The notes under the pieces: model-generated
Databases searched by the model: none
Seen by the model: the letters and a program-made list of their open reading frames with translations, nothing else
Told to the model about the DNA's origin: nothing
NCBI GenBank assembly: GCA_050013875.1
Contig: JBEKEK010000002.1
Location: 1 to 64,000 of the forward strand
Direction of reading: 5' to 3'
DNA: 64,000 nt
From: Trebonia sp050013875
Lineage (GTDB): Bacteria; Actinomycetota; Actinomycetes; Streptosporangiales; Streptosporangiaceae
Program-made: the position numbers and the translations under genes
In this document: piece by piece, positions 1-9,120 of the stretch
Position numbering within the stretch: position 1 is the stretch's first letter
How the letters are laid out: the number at the start of each line of letters is the position of its first letter

Positions 1-158
1 ATCACCCGGCTGGAACGTCACCCAGCCCAGACCGGGCTGGCATCAGTGGACCACACCACACGGACGGACCTACACCCAAGGACCCATGCGGTATCCGGTC
101 TGAGCGCGCGGATTACCGCTGAGCCGCGGTGGTGCCCACGCGCTGTTCCGCCCAGGCA

Positions 159-206
159 CCCCGGTGTCCCACTACGGCCGATCCCCGGTGTCCCACCACG
201 GCCGAT
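159..206. repeat. Two tandem 24-bp units
   Basis: Two copies of a 24-bp unit (159-182 and 183-206) differ at one base and end right at the stop codon of the minus-strand methyltransferase fusion. They would lie in its 3' untranslated region. The remaining bases 1-158 show no gene I can support. Confidence 0.7.
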
Positions 207-1681
207 CAGGGTTTGCGGCCGACGGCCCCCCACTGGATGTTCGGGGTGTCTGCTGCGGCTTCACCGGTCACCGGCCGCCACTGATGCTTAGGAACCATGC
301 CTGGCTCAAGCAATTCGAATCCGTCGAAGAAACCGAGGATCTGCTCACGGCTCCGCGGCCACATCCGCTCGCTGGCCTTCTCGTACACCTGCACCGCTCT
401 CGCCAGCGCTTTCTTATCTGGGAAGAACTCGGTGCCAATGTGAGAGACTGCCAGATAACTGCCGGATGCCACCGCGTCGCGCAGGCATCCCACGATCCCC
501 GCCGGGTCGTCGGCGTCCGGCAGGAAGTGCAAGGTCGCGAAGAGCGTAATCGCCACCGGCTTGGTCAAGTCCAGGTGCGCGCGAACGTCTGGGTGCGCGA
601 GCAGTTCTGCGGGGCGTCGCACGTCTGCCCGCACCATGACGCTCAGGTCGCTCACTGCCAGCAGTGCCTGGCCATGGGCAACGACAACAGGGTCGTAGTC
701 CACGTAGGCGACCCGGACGCCAGGACCGACCTCGCGGGCAACCTCGTGCACGGCACCTTGTGTGGGCAGCCCGACGCCAATGTCCAGGAACTGGGTAACG
801 CCGGCCTCGGCCGCCAGAAACCGGACCACCCGGCGCAGGAATCGTCTGTTCTCCTGCACCGCCCGGCGCAGGCCGGGCACCAGCGCGAGAACCTTCTCCG
901 CCGCCTCCCTGTCCGCCGCGAAATTGTCCTTACCGCCTAGGTAATAGTCATACATCCGCGCCACATTCGGCGTCGTGATATCCAGGCGTGGCGGCGTTTT
1001 GTGCGTCCCAGTCACGACATCAGCGTATCCACGCCGCGGCTTGACGGCAGAGCCGATGGCGATGGCCGATGGCGATGGCCGATCGCTTATCCCGTTCCAT
1101 GGCCGCGCAGCGACGCTGTCGCAGGCTGCTAGCGTCGTTGTCGCAGCTGCTAAGGACAGTTGGGCCGCGATGAGGCGGGCGCAGTCCAGGGACTGGGTGT
1201 GGCTGGTATCGACCTCTATGTCGTAGACCACGTCTTTGTGGACCGCATCGGCCTGAGACGCGGCCATCCCGGTCGCCCGGTCACCCCGCGCTATCTCCCG
1301 GCCGGCGGCGATCACCGGATCGCAGTGGACGCCGACCCACATGACTTTGAGCCCGGCCAGACCAATGCGGGTGCGTTCCTGGGATGCCGCACCGCTCAGG
1401 AACACGTCGTCGAAGATGACCCGGGCGCCGGCCCTGGCCATGGCGGCCACGCCTGCCATCCAGGCGGCCTCGACCTCCCGGAAGCCTCCGCTGACGGCGA
1501 TCTCACCGTGCTGTCCGAAGGAAATGCCAGAATTCGAATCGAGCAGCGACGGTGGCAGCGCATCGACAAGGTCGTCCACGCTGAGCCTGATCCAAGGCTC
1601 CGGCAAAATGGCCTGCAGGCACCTTGCGAGCCCGGTTTTCCCGGAACTCGATCCCCCGTTGAGCACAATGACCTGAACCAT
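206..1681 (-). CDS. Fusion: chloramphenicol-phosphotransferase-like kinase + SAV2177-family SAM methyltransferase
   Basis: A 491-residue protein in two parts. Residues 1 to about 175 look like a chloramphenicol 3-O-phosphotransferase-like P-loop kinase: Walker A GGSSSGKT at 9-16 and an Asp pair at 36-37, where that family has its catalytic Asp. Residues about 230-491 match the actinobacterial SAV2177/DUF574 SAM-dependent methyltransferases (MYDYYLGGKDNFAADR, LDIGVGLPT, YVDYDPVVV, ending WGAVGRKP). The linker is Ala/Thr/Pro rich and includes a small DNA repeat (GATGGC units near 1056-1082). Both domains are normally separate proteins. The substrate is unknown; antibiotic modification is only one possibility. 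A stand-alone SAV2177 paralogue lies at 27159-27986. Confidence 0.85.
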   Translation of the reverse strand: MVQVIVLNGGSSSGKTGLARCLQAILPEPWIRLSVDDLVDALPPSLLDSNSGISFGQHGEIAVSGGFREVEAAWMAGVAAMARAGARVIFDDVFLSGAASQERTRIGLAGLKVMWVGVHCDPVIAAGREIARGDRATGMAASQADAVHKDVVYDIEVDTSHTQSLDCARLIAAQLSLAAATTTLAACDSVAARPWNGISDRPSPSAIAIGSAVKPRRGYADVVTGTHKTPPRLDITTPNVARMYDYYLGGKDNFAADREAAEKVLALVPGLRRAVQENRRFLRRVVRFLAAEAGVTQFLDIGVGLPTQGAVHEVAREVGPGVRVAYVDYDPVVVAHGQALLAVSDLSVMVRADVRRPAELLAHPDVRAHLDLTKPVAITLFATLHFLPDADDPAGIVGCLRDAVASGSYLAVSHIGTEFFPDKKALARAVQVYEKASERMWPRSREQILGFFDGFELLEPGMVPKHQWRPVTGEAAADTPNIQWGAVGRKP

Positions 1682-1776
1682 CTGAATAAGTATGCCGTCA
1701 GGAATTCACCCGGTGCGGGCGAGGACACGCTTCCCCGGCGTGACACACGTAAGCGCCGCGGTGTCACCGCGTCCCT

Positions 1777-2238
1777 ATGCTCGCTGCCGTGACGGGCATC
1801 TCGGACGAGTGGATGGCGTGGACCGACCGGCTGTACCTGCGACTGCTGCGAGCGGAGGATGCTGTTCCGCTACGCGAGGTCACGTCGCCGCCTGGCTGGG
1901 TCGGGGCCATGGCCGCGCAGGCGGGGGACCGTACGCTGACTCCCTGGGCGATTGTCCTGCGGAGCGACGGTGCGATCGCCGGGTTCTGCGGGTTCCTCGT
2001 GCGGCCGACGAAGGGGACCACGATGGGATACGCCGTCGTGCGCGAGTACCGGGGCCGCGGACTGGCGACGGAAGCCGCCACGGCAGTCCTTGATTGGGCC
2101 GATCGTCACGATGTTGACTTCTACTCGAGCGTCAGGCCCCCGAACCCGGCGTCGGTGCGCGTGCTCGAAAAGATCGGAATGCGTCTGGTCGACTCGTATC
2201 GGGACGAAGACGGCCAGCGCGACATCTATCGGCGTTAG
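1777..2238 (+). CDS. GNAT-family N-acetyltransferase
   Basis: A 153-residue acetyltransferase of the RimJ/RimL-like GNAT group. It shows the acetyl-CoA pyrophosphate loop (YRGRGLATEA, about residues 91-100) and the C-terminal N-x-x-S-x-R-V-L-E-K-I-G motif. It would transfer an acetyl group from acetyl-CoA to an amine of a protein or small molecule; the acceptor cannot be told. It is divergent from the kinase-methyltransferase fusion, 95 bp apart. The ATG at 1777 has no clear ribosome-binding site and a GTG at 1792 is an alternative start. Confidence 0.85.
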   Translation: MLAAVTGISDEWMAWTDRLYLRLLRAEDAVPLREVTSPPGWVGAMAAQAGDRTLTPWAIVLRSDGAIAGFCGFLVRPTKGTTMGYAVVREYRGRGLATEAATAVLDWADRHDVDFYSSVRPPNPASVRVLEKIGMRLVDSYRDEDGQRDIYRR

Positions 2239-2250
2239 CCATGCCATACC

Positions 2251-2300
2251 AGGCCAGGCCAGGCCAGGCCAGGCCAGGCCAGGCCAGGTCAGGTCAGGCA
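2251..2300. repeat. Tandem 5-bp repeat (AGGCC)n
   Basis: Ten successive 5-bp units: seven AGGCC, two AGGTC and one AGGCA, beginning 13 bp after the GNAT stop codon. This looks like a slippage-prone microsatellite in the 316-bp gap before the DUF4262 gene. Bases 2301-2540 hold no gene or motif I can support. Confidence 0.9.
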
Positions 2301-2554
2301 GCGGGCGGTGCGGCCGCTACTCATCTCCGCCGGCTGGCACCGCCGCCATCGCGCTCCACAGCGCTGGTGGCTGCGCGCGCTGATCGGGAGATCGCGAGTG
2401 AATTCTTAAGCGCGGTCATCTCCCGTCTCACACCACTCCCGCTTGTCGTCTGGCGCCACAAGGGTGAGCAGACCAGACGATCTTCCTCGAACAGAATGTC
2501 GGTACATCCGGTTAGAGTGACCCTAGAAGTCGCTCATATGTGGGAGGTAGTGGT

Positions 2555-3037
2555 ATGTGCTGGGTATGCGATCACCCCGGGTCCACCGGGCAGGACTACC
2601 TTGAGTACCTGCGCGGCCTGCTCGAACAGCATTGCTGGATCGCGATCGGCGTGCGGGGGGACCGGCACCGGGCGCCTTACTCTTATACGGTCGGCCTGAC
2701 CAATCACGGCAAACCCGAGCTCGTCGTGACCGGGCTGCCGCAGCGGCGCGCCTCCGACCTCCTCAACGATGTCGCCGCCCACGTGATGCACGCGGACGCG
2801 CCAGCGCCGGGAGAGCGGATCCCGCTGACAGGCGGGCCTGCGATCGAGATCGTCCGCGTCGCCGAGCCATCGGTGCACCTCGGCGTGGCCGCCGAGCTCG
2901 CCGGTCCGGAGCTCACGGCGATCCAGCTCGTCTACGCCGACGACCGCGGGCACTGGCCGTGGGACCGCGGGTTCCGTGGCGGGCGCGGCGGCCAGCCGGT
3001 CCTCGGGGCACGGGCCGCCCCGTGGGGCATAGCCTGA
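2555..3037 (+). CDS. DUF4262 domain-containing protein
   Basis: A 160-residue protein of the DUF4262 family, starting MCWVCDHPG and containing the YTVGL motif followed by a PELVVTGLP segment typical of the family. The function is unknown. I chose the ATG at 2555 because GGGAGG lies at 2542-2547 with suitable spacing; a GTG five codons upstream is in frame but lies ahead of this site. It has no obvious operon partner. Confidence 0.8.
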   Translation: MCWVCDHPGSTGQDYLEYLRGLLEQHCWIAIGVRGDRHRAPYSYTVGLTNHGKPELVVTGLPQRRASDLLNDVAAHVMHADAPAPGERIPLTGGPAIEIVRVAEPSVHLGVAAELAGPELTAIQLVYADDRGHWPWDRGFRGGRGGQPVLGARAAPWGIA

Positions 3038-3143
3038 TATTTCCTTAATTCGGGTAGCAGTTCGGCCAAAGAAACATTTAGGGAATAGTTCCAGCGGGGA
3101 AAACGGCGGGACCGGCCATTGCGCGCCTAATGTAGAAGCGACT

Positions 3144-4205
3144 ATGAGCGAGCCGCACGAGCAGGCCGGCCACTTGCTGTCCGTCTTCAGGAACTGGCAC
3201 GAGGCGGACCAGCGAGCCGACGCCGACCGCCTGCATGGGCGGCCGCGTCGGCGTCGGCGGGGCCGCGCGTGGCGGTTCGGACGGTGGCTGCTGCTGGCGG
3301 TGTTCGTGGTTGGCGCCGCGGGAACGGCGGCGAGCTTTGGCTACAACCTGGCCACCGATGGGCCGGTGCCCCGTCCGGCTGGCCTGCTCATGGCCAGCGG
3401 CGAGGGCTTCGGCACCCGCTACCTGGAGTGGGGCTCGTCGGGAACGCCCGTCGTCTTGGTGCCCGGCGCGTTCGAGACCGCCGACACGTTCTCCGCGCTC
3501 GGCCCCGTACTTGCCGCTCATCATCGAGTCTTCGCGATTGACCTGACCGGCACCGGCTACAGTACGCCGAGCCCGCCGTACAACGCGTCGCACCTGGCTG
3601 CCCAGGTGCTCGCGTTCCTTCGGGTGAAGGGCCTGACCGGAGCCAGCGCGCCCGTGCTGATCGGGCATTCAAGCGGCGCGGCGGTCGTCGGGCTGGCCGC
3701 GCTGCGGGGATCCAGCTTCGTGCGCGGCGTCGTCTTCCTCGACGGCGACGCGACGCCGCTTGGCGCGCCTGGCTTCCTCGGCTGGCTGCTCGTCGATCCC
3801 TACCGGACGACGATCCTGCGGCTCGCGCTGAGCCAGGACTCGCTGATCAGGCGGCTTTACAGCTCGCAGTGCGGGCCGGCCTGTCCCCCGCTGAGCGCGG
3901 CGGGCGTGGAGACGTGGCGGCTGCCACTGCAACAGCCCGGGTTCGAGTCCCAGCTCACCTATACGCTGCGGCATGGGATCCCCGCCATGACGGCGGCTCA
4001 GTTCAGCGAACTGCGGGCCGTCTCGGTACCCAAACGGGTGATCTTCGGCATCGACGACCCGCAAATGTCCCACGCCGACGCGGACACGACCGCGAAGCTG
4101 ATCGGCGCCCCGCCGCCGGTCTATGTACCGGGTCGGCACCTGACCATGATCTCCTCGCCGCGGCAAGTGGCGGCCGCCGTGCAGGCCTTCATCGGGTCGG
4201 CTTAG
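3144..4205 (+). CDS. Membrane-anchored alpha/beta hydrolase
   Basis: A 353-residue alpha/beta hydrolase. An Arg-rich stretch (33-44) precedes one membrane segment (about 47-68), so the catalytic domain probably sits outside the membrane. The nucleophile elbow is GHSSGAA (Ser176), an acid candidate is in FGIDDP, and the catalytic His is probably in PGRHLTM. An oxyanion segment LVPGAF is at 105-110. Substrate unknown; esterase or lipase-type chemistry is expected. The ATG start has no strong Shine-Dalgarno sequence. Single gene. Confidence 0.85.
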   Translation: MSEPHEQAGHLLSVFRNWHEADQRADADRLHGRPRRRRRGRAWRFGRWLLLAVFVVGAAGTAASFGYNLATDGPVPRPAGLLMASGEGFGTRYLEWGSSGTPVVLVPGAFETADTFSALGPVLAAHHRVFAIDLTGTGYSTPSPPYNASHLAAQVLAFLRVKGLTGASAPVLIGHSSGAAVVGLAALRGSSFVRGVVFLDGDATPLGAPGFLGWLLVDPYRTTILRLALSQDSLIRRLYSSQCGPACPPLSAAGVETWRLPLQQPGFESQLTYTLRHGIPAMTAAQFSELRAVSVPKRVIFGIDDPQMSHADADTTAKLIGAPPPVYVPGRHLTMISSPRQVAAAVQAFIGSA

Positions 4206-4220
4206 CGCCAGGGGGCCTCG

Positions 4221-4387
<167 letters not shown>

Positions 4388-4438
4388 AACGAGCATCATC
4401 AGGATGCTCACGACGGCGGCGTTTCGTAGGCTTCAGGC

Positions 4439-5560
4439 ATGGCGCAGACGCATCGCCTCAGCCGGCCAGACGCACGCCGGATCGCGGTCCGGGCACAGTT
4501 CCTGGCCGGGGATCGGCCCGCCGACCTGCTCACGCTGGTCAGACGGCTCACGACGCTCCAGCTCGACCCGGTCAGCGCCATCGCACCGAGCGCCGACCTG
4601 GTCGCCTGGTCCAAGCTCGGGTCGTCTTACCGGCCCGAGCACCTGCTGGACGCGCTCGCCGACCGGCGCCTGATCGAGCTGCGCGCGTTCTTGCGACCCG
4701 CCGAGGACATCGCCCTCTACCGCGCGGCCATGGCCGCCTGGGCGGGGAACCGCAGGCTCGTCAGCGCGGGCATCCTCCAGCGCGACTGGGTCGCGGCCAA
4801 CGACCGGTGCCGCCGCGACATCCTCGACCGGCTCCGGGCGGAAGGACCGCTCCCGTCCCGGGCGTTCCCCGACACCTGCGACCTGCCGTGGGAGTCGACC
4901 GGCTGGACCAACAACAAGAACGTCATCAAGCTGCTCGACTTCATGGTGGCGCGCGGCGAGGTCGCGGTGGCCGGGCGGAAGGGCCGCGATCGGCTCTGGG
5001 ACCTGGCCGGACGGGTGTATCCGGACGACCCGGTCATCCCGGCCGCCGAGGCAGAGTGGGAATTGGAGCGCCGACGGCTAGCTGCCCTCGGCATCGCCCG
5101 GCTGACCGGTCCGACCCAGTTCGGTGTCGGCCACCCGGTCGGTGAGCCCGCCGTAGTCGAGGGCATCCGCGGTGAATGGCGGGTCGACCCGGCCTACCTC
5201 GACGGGGCTTCCGGGGTGCCCCAGTCGTTCGCCACCCGGGCAGCGCTGCTGTCCCCGTTCGACTGGCTGGTGTATGACCGGGTCCGCGCGGTGGACCTCT
5301 TCGGGTTCGAGTACCTGCTTGAGATGTACAAGCCGGCCGCCAAACGGCGCTGGGGGTACTACGCGCTGCCGATCCTCTGCGGCGACCAGCTGGCCGGCAA
5401 GCTCGACGCCACCGCCGACCGCAAGGCCGGCCTGTTCACCGTTAACGCCATCCACCAGGACATCCCGTTTACCGCGGACATGGCCGACGCGATCGACGCC
5501 GAGATCGCCAGCCTCGCCGCCTGGCTCAACCTCGACCTCGCCAAGCGCGGCTTATCGTAG
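4439..5560 (+). CDS. Winged-helix DNA glycosylase, AlkX/YcaQ type (copy 1)
   Basis: A 373-residue protein of the HTH_42 / AlkZ-like DNA glycosylase family. AlkX (YcaQ) enzymes excise alkylated bases and unhook interstrand crosslinks; AlkZ enzymes are often self-resistance factors for DNA-alkylating antibiotics. The catalytic stretch here is Q-L-D (Gln41, Asp43, in LQLDPVSA), the pattern of the broader AlkX branch rather than the Q-x-Q of AlkZ. The C-terminal part (FEYLLEMYKPA, RWGYYALPIL, LAGKLDATADR) is typical of the family. It is followed after 9 bp by a close paralogue, so the two are probably co-transcribed. Confidence 0.85.
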   Translation: MAQTHRLSRPDARRIAVRAQFLAGDRPADLLTLVRRLTTLQLDPVSAIAPSADLVAWSKLGSSYRPEHLLDALADRRLIELRAFLRPAEDIALYRAAMAAWAGNRRLVSAGILQRDWVAANDRCRRDILDRLRAEGPLPSRAFPDTCDLPWESTGWTNNKNVIKLLDFMVARGEVAVAGRKGRDRLWDLAGRVYPDDPVIPAAEAEWELERRRLAALGIARLTGPTQFGVGHPVGEPAVVEGIRGEWRVDPAYLDGASGVPQSFATRAALLSPFDWLVYDRVRAVDLFGFEYLLEMYKPAAKRRWGYYALPILCGDQLAGKLDATADRKAGLFTVNAIHQDIPFTADMADAIDAEIASLAAWLNLDLAKRGLS

Positions 5561-5569
5561 GCTCCTGCT

Positions 5570-6685
5570 ATGGCGCAGGTGCATCGCCTCAGTCGGCAGG
5601 ACGCGCGGCGGATCGCGGTCCGGGCACAGCTGCTGACCGGGGAACGGCCGACCGATCTGCTGACGGTCGTCAGCAGGCTCACGTTTCTCCAGCTCGACCC
5701 GGTCAGCGCCATCGCGCCAAGCGCCGATCTGGTCGCCTGGACGCGGCTCGGCTCCTCGTACGAGCCCAAGCTCTTGCAGTCCGCCCTGGCGGACCGGCAC
5801 CTGATAGAGCTGCGGGCTTATCTGCGGCCTGCCGCAGACCTCGCGCTCTACCGCGCTGAGATGGCCGCCTGGCCGGGGGCCGGCGAGCTTAGGGACTGGC
5901 AGGTCCAGTTCCGGAACTGGGTCACGGCCAACGACCGGTGCCGCCGCGACATCCTCGACCGGCTCCGCACGGAAGGGCCGCTCCCGTCCCGGGCGTTCCC
6001 CGACACCTGCGAAAAGCCCTGGGAGTCAACCGGCTGGACCGGCAACAAGAACGTCGTGCGGCTGCTCGACTTCATGGTGGCCCGCGGCGAGGTCGCGGTC
6101 GCCGGGCGGAAGGGCCGCGAGCGGCTCTGGGACCTGGCCGAGCGGGTGTACCCCGACCACCCGGTCATCCCGGCCGCCGAGGCCCAGCGGGAGCGGGACC
6201 GCAGGCGGCTGCAAGCCCTTGGCATCGCCCGGCGAACCGGACCGGAAGTGCTGATTGAGCCCGCCGTGGTCGGCGACGCTGGCGAGCCCGCCGTGGTCGA
6301 GGGCGTCCGCGGCGAGTGGCGGGTCGACCCCGCCCAGATAGAAGGGCTGTCGGAGCCATTCGTGCCGCGGGCGGCGCTGCTGTCCCCGTTCGACCGGCTC
6401 GCGCACAACCGAGCCCGCGCGACGGAGCTCTTCGGGTTCGAGTACCTGCTTGAGATGTACAAGCCGGCCGCCAGCCGGCGGTGGGGGTACTACGCGCTGC
6501 CGATCCTCTACGGCGACCAGCTGGCCGGCAAGCTCGACGCCACCGCCGACCGCAAGGCCGGCCTGTTCACGGTCAACGCCGTTCACCAGGACGTCCCCTT
6601 CACGGCGGACATGGCCGACGCGATCGACGCCGAGATCGCCAGCCTCGCCGCCTGGCTCAACCTCGACCTCGCCAGGCGCGGCTAG
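5570..6685 (+). CDS. Winged-helix DNA glycosylase, AlkX/YcaQ type (copy 2)
   Basis: A 371-residue tandem paralogue of the preceding gene, with the same Gln41-Leu-Asp43 motif and near-identical C-terminal half. Differences concentrate in the middle (residues about 100-120) and in a short insertion near 'TGPEVLIEPAVV'. The sequence before both ATGs (TAGGCT followed by YC) recurs after the stop codon of copy 2 (6683-6692), a mark of tandem duplication. Whether the copies differ in substrate cannot be told. Confidence 0.85.
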   Translation: MAQVHRLSRQDARRIAVRAQLLTGERPTDLLTVVSRLTFLQLDPVSAIAPSADLVAWTRLGSSYEPKLLQSALADRHLIELRAYLRPAADLALYRAEMAAWPGAGELRDWQVQFRNWVTANDRCRRDILDRLRTEGPLPSRAFPDTCEKPWESTGWTGNKNVVRLLDFMVARGEVAVAGRKGRERLWDLAERVYPDHPVIPAAEAQRERDRRRLQALGIARRTGPEVLIEPAVVGDAGEPAVVEGVRGEWRVDPAQIEGLSEPFVPRAALLSPFDRLAHNRARATELFGFEYLLEMYKPAASRRWGYYALPILYGDQLAGKLDATADRKAGLFTVNAVHQDVPFTADMADAIDAEIASLAAWLNLDLARRG

Positions 6686-6688
6686 GCT

Positions 6689-8224
6689 TCAGAAGCCAAT
6701 CGAGAGCGAACCGGTCTGCAGCGCTCCCGCGGTCGCGAGCGGTTGGTCCGTCGTCACGTCGGTCATCGTGATGGGGGTGATCCCGCTCAGCAGGTTCGCC
6801 AGGTCCAGCAGGATCTCGCTCGACGTCGTCGGGGTGAAGCACTTCGGGAGAACGCCGAATATGTTGCCGCAGAGCTGCGTGGCATAGAGCGTCAGGCCGT
6901 TGCTGAAGCCGAGCGTCGGGCTGTCGGTGTCCGTCGTCAGCCCGCCCTGGGTCACCGCTACGGTGACGCCGCCCGACAGGGCGGCCGAGCTCGCCGTGAA
7001 CTCGAGCATCTGCTCGGACCCGCCGCCGGAGACGGGCATGGTAACGATCCCCTGGTACTTAAAATCCGTCATCGTGGCGGACCCGGCGGAGAGCACCGAC
7101 GCGGCGGCGGAAGCGGTCAGGCCCGACGGCGCCGCGGCGTCCTTCCGTGCCGCCTTGCTCACCTTCGAGCCGGCCGGCTTGCCGCTGGCGGAAGGGGAAG
7201 CGCTCGCTGACGCCGACGGAGTCGGCGCCAGCCCGGAGCTGGCAGTCCCTGACGGACTGGCCGACGGGGTCACGGAGGGGCTCGCCGACGCCGACGGCGG
7301 GGACGAGGGCGTCGCGGACGGAGCGAGGCTCGGGGTCGTGGGAGTCGGAGTCGGGCTCGGAGTCGTGGGAGCCGGGCTCGCCGACGGCGACGAAGATGGC
7401 GAGGGCAGGCAAAGGATGCCAAGAATGCAGTTCCCGCCGTTCTGCGGAGCCGCGACCGCCTTGGCCGCTCCGCCGGTGCCAAGCAGCCCGGCCACTAGCA
7501 CCGCGGGCATCGCCGCGACCGCCAGCATCCGGTGCCCGGACGCGTCGCCGGCACGAAGTCCGTTGCCCTCCCCTACCGGAACGGCTTCTTCCTGCTCCGG
7601 GCCTTCCCATTCCGCGGCGGGGCCTGCCGATTCCGCACCCGGGCCTGCCGAATCCGCACCCGGGCCTTGCGATTCCGCGCCGGTGCCGGAGACCAGGTAA
7701 AGGCCCGAGGCGACGACGGACTCCGGGTCCGCCGGAACCCAGGCGAAGGCAAGGGCCCCGCCGATGATGGCGAGCAGCATGCCGAGGAGGAACCCGCCGA
7801 GATTGGACGCCGGGAACGAGATGATGCCGAGCACGATCCCGGCGATGCCGTAGAACACGCGGTGCGCCGGGTTGACCCACGCGGTGATGCCTGCCGCGAT
7901 CAGCAGTACGCCGATCAGCACACCGAACACGCCGCCGATGCCGATATAAATGACCAGCTTGATCGCGCCGTGCACGAACACGCCGGTGAGCGGCAGTGCC
8001 AGCAGCTCCAGGCCGCCCAGGACCAGCAGCAGGCCGCCCCAGAACGGACGGCTGCGCCGCCAGGCGCGGAAGGCGGGCCGCGGCGATCGCCCCTGGCGGG
8101 CGGTCAGCGATCGGCGCCGACCGGGGCTCACAGGCGATTCCCGTTCCGGCGGCGCGGGCTCCGTTGGCGCTGAGGAGGAGTCCGCGTCCGCCTCTCGGGC
8201 GGAACCCGCGTCGTCAGTCGTCAT
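6689..8224 (-). CDS. DUF6114-type membrane protein with long Pro/Ser/Ala-rich linker
   Basis: A 511-residue protein. After a charged N-terminus it has about four hydrophobic segments (residues about 60-165, WGGLLLVLGGLELLALPLTG onward) matching the DUF6114 membrane family. A low-complexity region of Ser, Pro, Ala and Thr (about 270-360) follows, then a C-terminal extracellular-type domain resembling the DUF6230 partner (TMTDFKYQG, QPLATAGALQTGSLSIGF). DUF6114 and DUF6230 genes are commonly paired in actinomycetes; their function is unknown, probably cell envelope. It lies 4 bp after the DUF6230 stop codon, so the two form an operon. Confidence 0.8.
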   Translation of the reverse strand: MTTDDAGSAREADADSSSAPTEPAPPERESPVSPGRRRSLTARQGRSPRPAFRAWRRSRPFWGGLLLVLGGLELLALPLTGVFVHGAIKLVIYIGIGGVFGVLIGVLLIAAGITAWVNPAHRVFYGIAGIVLGIISFPASNLGGFLLGMLLAIIGGALAFAWVPADPESVVASGLYLVSGTGAESQGPGADSAGPGAESAGPAAEWEGPEQEEAVPVGEGNGLRAGDASGHRMLAVAAMPAVLVAGLLGTGGAAKAVAAPQNGGNCILGILCLPSPSSSPSASPAPTTPSPTPTPTTPSLAPSATPSSPPSASASPSVTPSASPSGTASSGLAPTPSASASASPSASGKPAGSKVSKAARKDAAAPSGLTASAAASVLSAGSATMTDFKYQGIVTMPVSGGGSEQMLEFTASSAALSGGVTVAVTQGGLTTDTDSPTLGFSNGLTLYATQLCGNIFGVLPKCFTPTTSSEILLDLANLLSGITPITMTDVTTDQPLATAGALQTGSLSIGF

Positions 8225-8228
8225 GCTC

Positions 8229-8828
8229 TCAGCAGCTCCCGCCGAAGCCGAGGGAGAGGTCCGGCAGGGTAAACGTGCCGGCCGTGGTCAGCCAGGTGTC
8301 CTGGTTCAGGTTGTCGATGGTGACCGAATCGGCCTGCTCGCCAAAGGTGCCCGGGGTCCCGGTCGTACCCGGGTCTTCAGTGAGCGTTCCCGCGTCCACG
8401 CCGATGCTGATGTTGTTAAACGTCGCCACGCTGCCGGTCTGGCCGCTCGCGTCGACGATCATGTTGCTCGCGCTAGCCGGAGTGCCGCCGGTGCCCGCCG
8501 TGAGCCGCAGCGTGACCGGGCCGATCGTCACGCTCTGGCATAGGTCGGTCAGCTTGGCGGAGTTGATGGCGGAAACGATGACCGGCTGCGGCCCCTTGGC
8601 GTTGCTGACCTCGCCGCCGAACTGCTCGAACCCGGTGCCGGTGAGCTGGCTGGCAGTGACCGTGTACTCCTCGCCGGAGACGGAGATGCTGGAGGCGATG
8701 GCCCCCTCGGCGGTCAGCCCGACAAGGACGCCCGCGACCGCGACGGCCGGCACGGCGACGATGGCGAACCGCCGCCACCTGACCTTGCCCGGTGTGTGAA
8801 ACCTGCTCGTTCTGTTCTCGGCCGACAT
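8229..8828 (-). CDS. DUF6230 secreted or membrane-anchored protein
   Basis: A 199-residue protein with one N-terminal hydrophobic segment (FAIVAVPAVAVAGVLVGL) and a beta-rich outer domain with Cys residues near ISxAKLTDLCQS and at the C-terminal GGSC, as in DUF6230. I chose the ATG at 8828, preceded by GGGAGG at good spacing; an in-frame start 32 codons upstream would add a sequence unlike the family. First gene of the DUF6230-DUF6114 operon, with candidate operators 77-130 bp upstream. Confidence 0.8.
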   Translation of the reverse strand: MSAENRTSRFHTPGKVRWRRFAIVAVPAVAVAGVLVGLTAEGAIASSISVSGEEYTVTASQLTGTGFEQFGGEVSNAKGPQPVIVSAINSAKLTDLCQSVTIGPVTLRLTAGTGGTPASASNMIVDASGQTGSVATFNNISIGVDAGTLTEDPGTTGTPGTFGEQADSVTIDNLNQDTWLTTAGTFTLPDLSLGFGGSC

Positions 8829-8904
8829 GGCCCTCCCTCGGGTTCCCTCTGTGCAGGCGTCCGTGGCGGGATCGGCCAGCCGGCACCAGTGACGGAAAAT
8901 GTCC

Positions 8905-8956
8905 CAGTGTGAGGTAACCCACACTGCTTCGCAAGCCGGAAAGTTACTCGCCAGTA
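8905..8956. promoter_or_regulatory. Two inverted repeats in the DUF6230/sensor-kinase divergent region
   Basis: CAGTGTG (8905-8911) and CACACTG (8920-8926) form a perfect 7-bp inverted repeat with a partly symmetric centre. TACT (8945-8948) and AGTA (8953-8956) form a second, TTACT-N4-AGTA-like site. Both lie between the divergent DUF6230 gene and the histidine kinase gene and could be repressor sites for either. The rest of 8829-9120 shows no gene. Confidence 0.45.
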
Positions 8957-9120
8957 GAGTTGGGCGTCAAGTGATCTTGCGAGATCGATTTCAACATTTT
9001 TCACGACAGCCACAGCACAACCACACCTCGAGGCCGGGCGAGCGGGACCGTGCTAGCCGTACCTCTGCTCCGGGTGGCGGCACGGTGGACGTGCCGCGGC
9101 CGCGCCGCGAGTATCGAAGC

